18,015 nt of DNA from Streptomyces sp. NRRL F-4489 (lineage in GTDB: Bacteria > Actinomycetota > Actinomycetes > Streptomycetales > Streptomycetaceae): the NCBI RefSeq assembly GCF_001509485.1, contig NZ_LLZI01000019.1:1-18015 (forward strand), in the 5' to 3' direction. Below are positions 15,578 to 18,015 of the stretch, one piece after another. The position numbers and the translations under genes are program-made. Numbering within the stretch: position 1 is the first letter of the stretch; the number at the start of each line of letters is the position of its first letter. The notes under the pieces were generated by a model. That model worked only from the letters and a program-made list of their open reading frames with translations, was not told the DNA's origin and made no database searches.

Positions 15578-16621
15578 GTGAGAAGCAGCGGCCTCATCTA
15601 CGCAGTCATCGTCGGGGCCTGGGCCGCCTATCTGGTGCCGATGTGGCTCCGCAGGCAGGACGAGCTGAACGAGGCCCGTCCCACCGAGCGCTTCAGCACC
15701 GCCATCCGGCTCCTGTCCGGGCGCGCGGCCATGCAGCGCCGCTACGACCGGGAGCACGGCGCGCGCGCCACCGACGATGCCGGCGACGAGCCCGACCCGG
15801 ACGCCGCGGACGGCCCCGCCGGCGCCCGGTCCTTCGGCGACCCCGCACCGGCCCCGGCGCCCACCGACGAGGCCCCCACCCGCGCCCGGACCGCCCCGCC
15901 GCGCCCCTCGCTCGCCGAGCGCACCAAGCGCGCCAAGGTCCTGGCCCGCCGCCGGCGCACCATCACCGTGCTCTTCCTCGCCTTCACCGCCGGCGCCATC
16001 GCCGCGGCCGTCGGCGGGGTGCCGTTCCTGTGGGCCCCGGCCCTGCCCGCCGTCCTCCTCACCGCGTACATCGTCTACCTGCGCGCCCAGGAGCGGCGCC
16101 GCTTCGTCTTCACCATGGACCAGCGCAAGGCGGAGGCGGCGGCGCGACGGCTGCGGGAGGGCCGCCCCCGCCCTCACGAGGCGGCCGACCAGCCGCCCGC
16201 CGACGACCACCGCCCCGACGCCCGCGCTGACGCCGACGCCCCGGCCCCCGAGCCCGCCCGCCCGGCGGCGCCCCCGCACGCCCCCGGCGCCCGCGCCCTC
16301 GTCGAGGAGACCGACCACGCCGAGTGGGTCGACCAGCAGCGCGAACGCGAGCGGCCGCGCCCCGCCGCCGGCTCCTGGGAGCCCGTCCCCGTCCCGCTGC
16401 CCACCTACGTCACCGCCCCGGTCGCCCCCCGCGCCACCAGCCACGTCGACCTCGACGCCGACGACGCCTGGAGCTCCGCCCGCTCCAGCTCCGTCCCCGA
16501 ACGACCCCGCCCGCACGCCACCCCCGACCGCCCCACCCACCCCGGCCGCCGCGCCCGGGGCCGCACCCCGCTCTTCGACCAGTACGAGGACGAGGACCGC
16601 CCGCGCGCCGCGAACGAGTGA
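15578..16621 (+). CDS. glpR: Membrane protein, probable GlpR/SepX divisome component
   Basis: 347 residues from GTG at 15578, probably leaderless. An N-terminal membrane helix (about 5-24, LIYAVIVGAWAAYLVPMWL) runs into the conserved RRQDELNEARPTERFSTAIR, then comes a disordered Asp/Pro/Ala-rich linker. Two more hydrophobic segments lie at about 128-165, followed by a long Pro/Ala/Arg-rich cytoplasmic tail and the conserved end TPLFDQYEDEDRP. This layout, next to a galU-glp-rimJ run, fits Rv0996/GlpR, the membrane receptor of Glp in Corynebacteriales. It also fits SepX, a Streptomyces divisome protein needed for normal septation. I recall GlpR and SepX as the same family but could not check it. 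It would recruit Glp and contact the FtsZ machinery at septa. The tail has low-complexity composition and few conserved residues. Confidence 0.8.
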   Translation: MRSSGLIYAVIVGAWAAYLVPMWLRRQDELNEARPTERFSTAIRLLSGRAAMQRRYDREHGARATDDAGDEPDPDAADGPAGARSFGDPAPAPAPTDEAPTRARTAPPRPSLAERTKRAKVLARRRRTITVLFLAFTAGAIAAAVGGVPFLWAPALPAVLLTAYIVYLRAQERRRFVFTMDQRKAEAAARRLREGRPRPHEAADQPPADDHRPDARADADAPAPEPARPAAPPHAPGARALVEETDHAEWVDQQRERERPRPAAGSWEPVPVPLPTYVTAPVAPRATSHVDLDADDAWSSARSSSVPERPRPHATPDRPTHPGRRARGRTPLFDQYEDEDRPRAANE

Positions 16622-16654
16622 CGGACGTCCCACTGACCAGCACCGGAAGCGATT

Positions 16655-16683
16655 TCCGGGCACGGCGAAGGGGATGCTAGAGT
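16655..16683 (+). promoter_or_regulatory. tRNA-Ala promoter
   Basis: TAGAGT (16678-16683) preceded by TGC forms an extended -10 fourteen bases before the tRNA. TTCCGG (16655-16660), 17 bases upstream, is a weak -35. GCTAGAGTTTCA is typical of Streptomyces tRNA promoters. Confidence 0.5.
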
Positions 16684-16697
16684 TTCACTCGTCGCAA

Positions 16698-16770
16698 GGG
16701 CCTGTGGCGCAGCTGGTAGCGCACCTCGTTCGCAACGAGGGGGTCAGGGGTTCGAGTCCCCTCAGGTCCA
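16698..16770 (+). tRNA. tRNA-Ala (anticodon CGC)
   Basis: 73 bases fold into a full cloverleaf. The acceptor stem is ggg cctg paired with caggtcc and includes the G3-U70 pair that identifies alanine tRNAs. The D arm is gcgc/gcgc, the anticodon stem cctcg/cgagg with loop ttcgcaa, and the T arm aggggttcgagtcccct. The anticodon CGC reads GCG codons. The 3' CCA is not encoded. It is followed by a terminator. I see no duplicate of its 3' end, so no integrated element is evident. Confidence 0.97.
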
Positions 16771-16775
16771 CAGCG

Positions 16776-16811
16776 AAGCCCCCACCGGGGAGATCCGGTG
16801 GGGGCTTTTTT
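16776..16811 (+). terminator. Rho-independent terminator of tRNA-Ala
   Basis: aagcccccaccgg (16776-16788) pairs perfectly with ccggtgggggctt (16795-16807), loop ggagat, ending in a T run (16806-16811). This is the only classic intrinsic terminator with a T tract in the window. Confidence 0.93.
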
Positions 16812-16941
16812 GTGCGCGTCTGAAGGGGAGTCACGCGGGTGGCCGGCAGGGGCGGCGTCGTGGTGGAGGCGGAACGCGGCGTGGCCGGGCGGTCGGTTAC
16901 GCGGCTCCGGGCCGTCGAAGGGGCTCCGCCGGCTCCGGGTG

Positions 16942-17751
16942 TCAGTGGCAGTCGAAGCGCCAGTCCCAGGGAAGGGCGGGGCAACGGCGGCAGTGGAAGA
17001 AATAGACGCCGCCGCAGTCGGCCAGATGGATGTCGCCGGTGATGGTCAGCAGGTGCTCCATGCGGTGTCCGCGCTCGCAGTCCGGCCAGTCGGCGGGCTG
17101 CGTCCAGGCGGGCCAGCCGCCGGCCTTCGTCCCGATGATGTTGTTGTCCGGCGGCCACGTCGAGCGGTCCGCCGGCGACCGGAGATGGCGTTCCCAGGTC
17201 CGCCCCATGTCCTTGGGGAGGTCGAGGGACCTCGGATAGTCCTTCGCGGTCGTCGGGGAGACCGTGGACGGTTCCGGCATGTTGTCCTCGTCGTATTCGC
17301 CCTCGCTCGCCTCGGGGATCTCGGAGAGCAGCCCGCCGGCCAGGACCTCCGCCTCGTTGCGCCAGTACAGCCGCGGCATCACCAGGGCCCTGGGGTCCTG
17401 CTCGTGCGTCAGCGCGCACCACACCAGTTGGAAGACGTCCTTGCCCTCCGGGAACTCCAGCGCCGGCACGTCCCGGGCGAACAGCTGAAGGATCGGCACC
17501 ATCGGCACCGCCCCCGGGACGACCGGGGTGTGGTCGCGCGCGTCGGGCCCGTCCGTCCAGTGGTCTTCCCGCGCGCAGTACGGCCACGGCTCGTCCGCGG
17601 GCCACAGCGGCTTGCCGCCCAGCGAGCTCTCCCGAGCGCCGGGGTCGCCGGGCTCCGGGTTGAGGAGGGTGGCTTCCCGGGCGAGGGCCGCGTACTCCGG
17701 TATCAGGGTGCGCAGATCCTTCGCGGGTGGCTCGGGGGTCGCTTCGGGCAC
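16942..17751 (-). CDS. DUF1963/YwqG-like protein of unknown function
   Basis: 269 residues from GTG at 17751, with AGGAG six bases upstream. SSLGGKPLWPADEPWP (about 43-58), then PILQLFARDVPALEFPEGKD followed by VFQLVWC, and GGWPAWTQPADWPDCERGHRM near the end, resemble the YwqG-like DUF1963 family, which lacks a known activity. The C-terminus holds HCRRCPALPWDWRFDCH, a cysteine/histidine-rich end that could bind metal. There is no signal peptide or membrane segment. It is read towards the tRNA. The 155 bp upstream hold no clear promoter pair. The family assignment is from remembered motifs. Confidence 0.7.
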   Translation of the reverse strand: MPEATPEPPAKDLRTLIPEYAALAREATLLNPEPGDPGARESSLGGKPLWPADEPWPYCAREDHWTDGPDARDHTPVVPGAVPMVPILQLFARDVPALEFPEGKDVFQLVWCALTHEQDPRALVMPRLYWRNEAEVLAGGLLSEIPEASEGEYDEDNMPEPSTVSPTTAKDYPRSLDLPKDMGRTWERHLRSPADRSTWPPDNNIIGTKAGGWPAWTQPADWPDCERGHRMEHLLTITGDIHLADCGGVYFFHCRRCPALPWDWRFDCH

Positions 17752-17906
17752 GGGGGCTCCTCTGGCGTGCGGACGGCGTGCGGAGGCCGACTGGACGTGG
17801 CGGGGACGTTAGTGCCTGCCACTGACAATTCCGTACGCGCGTGGGGGTGGAGCGGCCCGTGCGGCGAAGCACCTGCGGGGAGGCGTTTGTTGAAGGGGGT
17901 GCAAGG

Positions 17907-18015
17907 TCAGGGGACGAGGTGGGAGAGGGTGTGGAGGGCGGTGGTGGGGCCGTCTTCGGTGGTGAGGTGGTGGGCGGCTTGCTGGGCGCGGGTGCGGAGG
18001 GAGGGGGTGGTGGTG
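17907..18015 (-). CDS. C-terminal end of an unidentified gene (partial)
   Basis: The last 35 residues of a gene that continues past the right edge, stop TGA at 17909-17907. The end reads LRTRAQQAAHHLTTEDGPTT followed by ALHTLSHLVP. Almost every codon ends in C, which strongly indicates real coding sequence. The ending resembles the C-termini of MGT-type glycosyltransferases, but this is a weak guess from a short fragment. Confidence 0.6.
   Translation of the reverse strand, partial: TTTPSLRTRAQQAAHHLTTEDGPTTALHTLSHLVP

Noticed and set aside
16698..16815. Integration site for a mobile element at tRNA-Ala
   Set aside because: No integrase gene and no duplicated tRNA 3' end was seen on either side. 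The terminator follows directly.

Overview
The window is high-GC actinobacterial chromosome, almost certainly Streptomyces or a close relative. Third codon positions are nearly all G or C, many genes start with GTG or TTG, several genes look leaderless, and one small remnant carries a rare TTA codon. The proteins and gene order match a conserved Streptomyces core region. They also match the mycobacterial block Rv0991c-Rv0996 (redox chaperone, 5-formyl-THF cyclo-ligase, galU, moeA1/glp, rimJ, glpR), recalled from general knowledge and not searched.

Layout. 1-900 is a C-rich low-complexity stretch with no convincing gene. 901-1239 (+) is a small actinobacterial protein of unknown function, convergent with mscL (1284-1799, -), a large-conductance mechanosensitive channel. 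1800-2333 looks gene-free. Next to it at 2334-2579 (-) is what I read as the N-terminal remnant of a SAF-type membrane protein. Then come an MTA/purine phosphorylase (2850-3683, -) and an FmdB/Ruc-like zinc-ribbon protein with a serine-rich tail (3938-4273, -), preceded by a CIRCE-like HrcA operator. After these are an MFS exporter (4419-5735, -) and a CPA1-type cation/proton antiporter with a TrkA-C domain (6093-7628, -, apparent CTG start). A secreted or membrane-anchored penicillin acylase-family Ntn hydrolase (7810-10536, +) is divergent from the antiporter.

10537-10770 lies between two convergent genes. It holds a strong 16-bp terminator hairpin and then five copies of the Streptomyces ParB-binding site parS, spaced 30, 30, 28 and 28 bp. 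This is the most striking element in the window.

10771-15425 holds 5-formyltetrahydrofolate cyclo-ligase (-), divergent from a tight + strand series: galU, a MoeA-like molybdotransferase (probable divisome protein Glp), moaC, mog/moaB and a RimJ-like GNAT acetyltransferase. Several of these junctions are 4-nt overlaps or gaps. An AT-rich intergenic segment leads to a probably leaderless membrane protein gene (15578-16621), the predicted Glp receptor GlpR/SepX. tRNA-Ala(CGC) with its own promoter and terminator follows (16698-16770), then a DUF1963/YwqG-like protein (16942-17751, -) and the C-terminal end of another - strand gene at the right edge.

Functionally the window mixes envelope and cell-division functions (MscL, GalU, Glp, GlpR/SepX), molybdenum cofactor synthesis (MoaC, Mog, MoeA-like), salvage and folate repair (MTAP, cyclo-ligase), a heat-shock-controlled chaperone candidate, and a chromosome-organisation element (the parS array).
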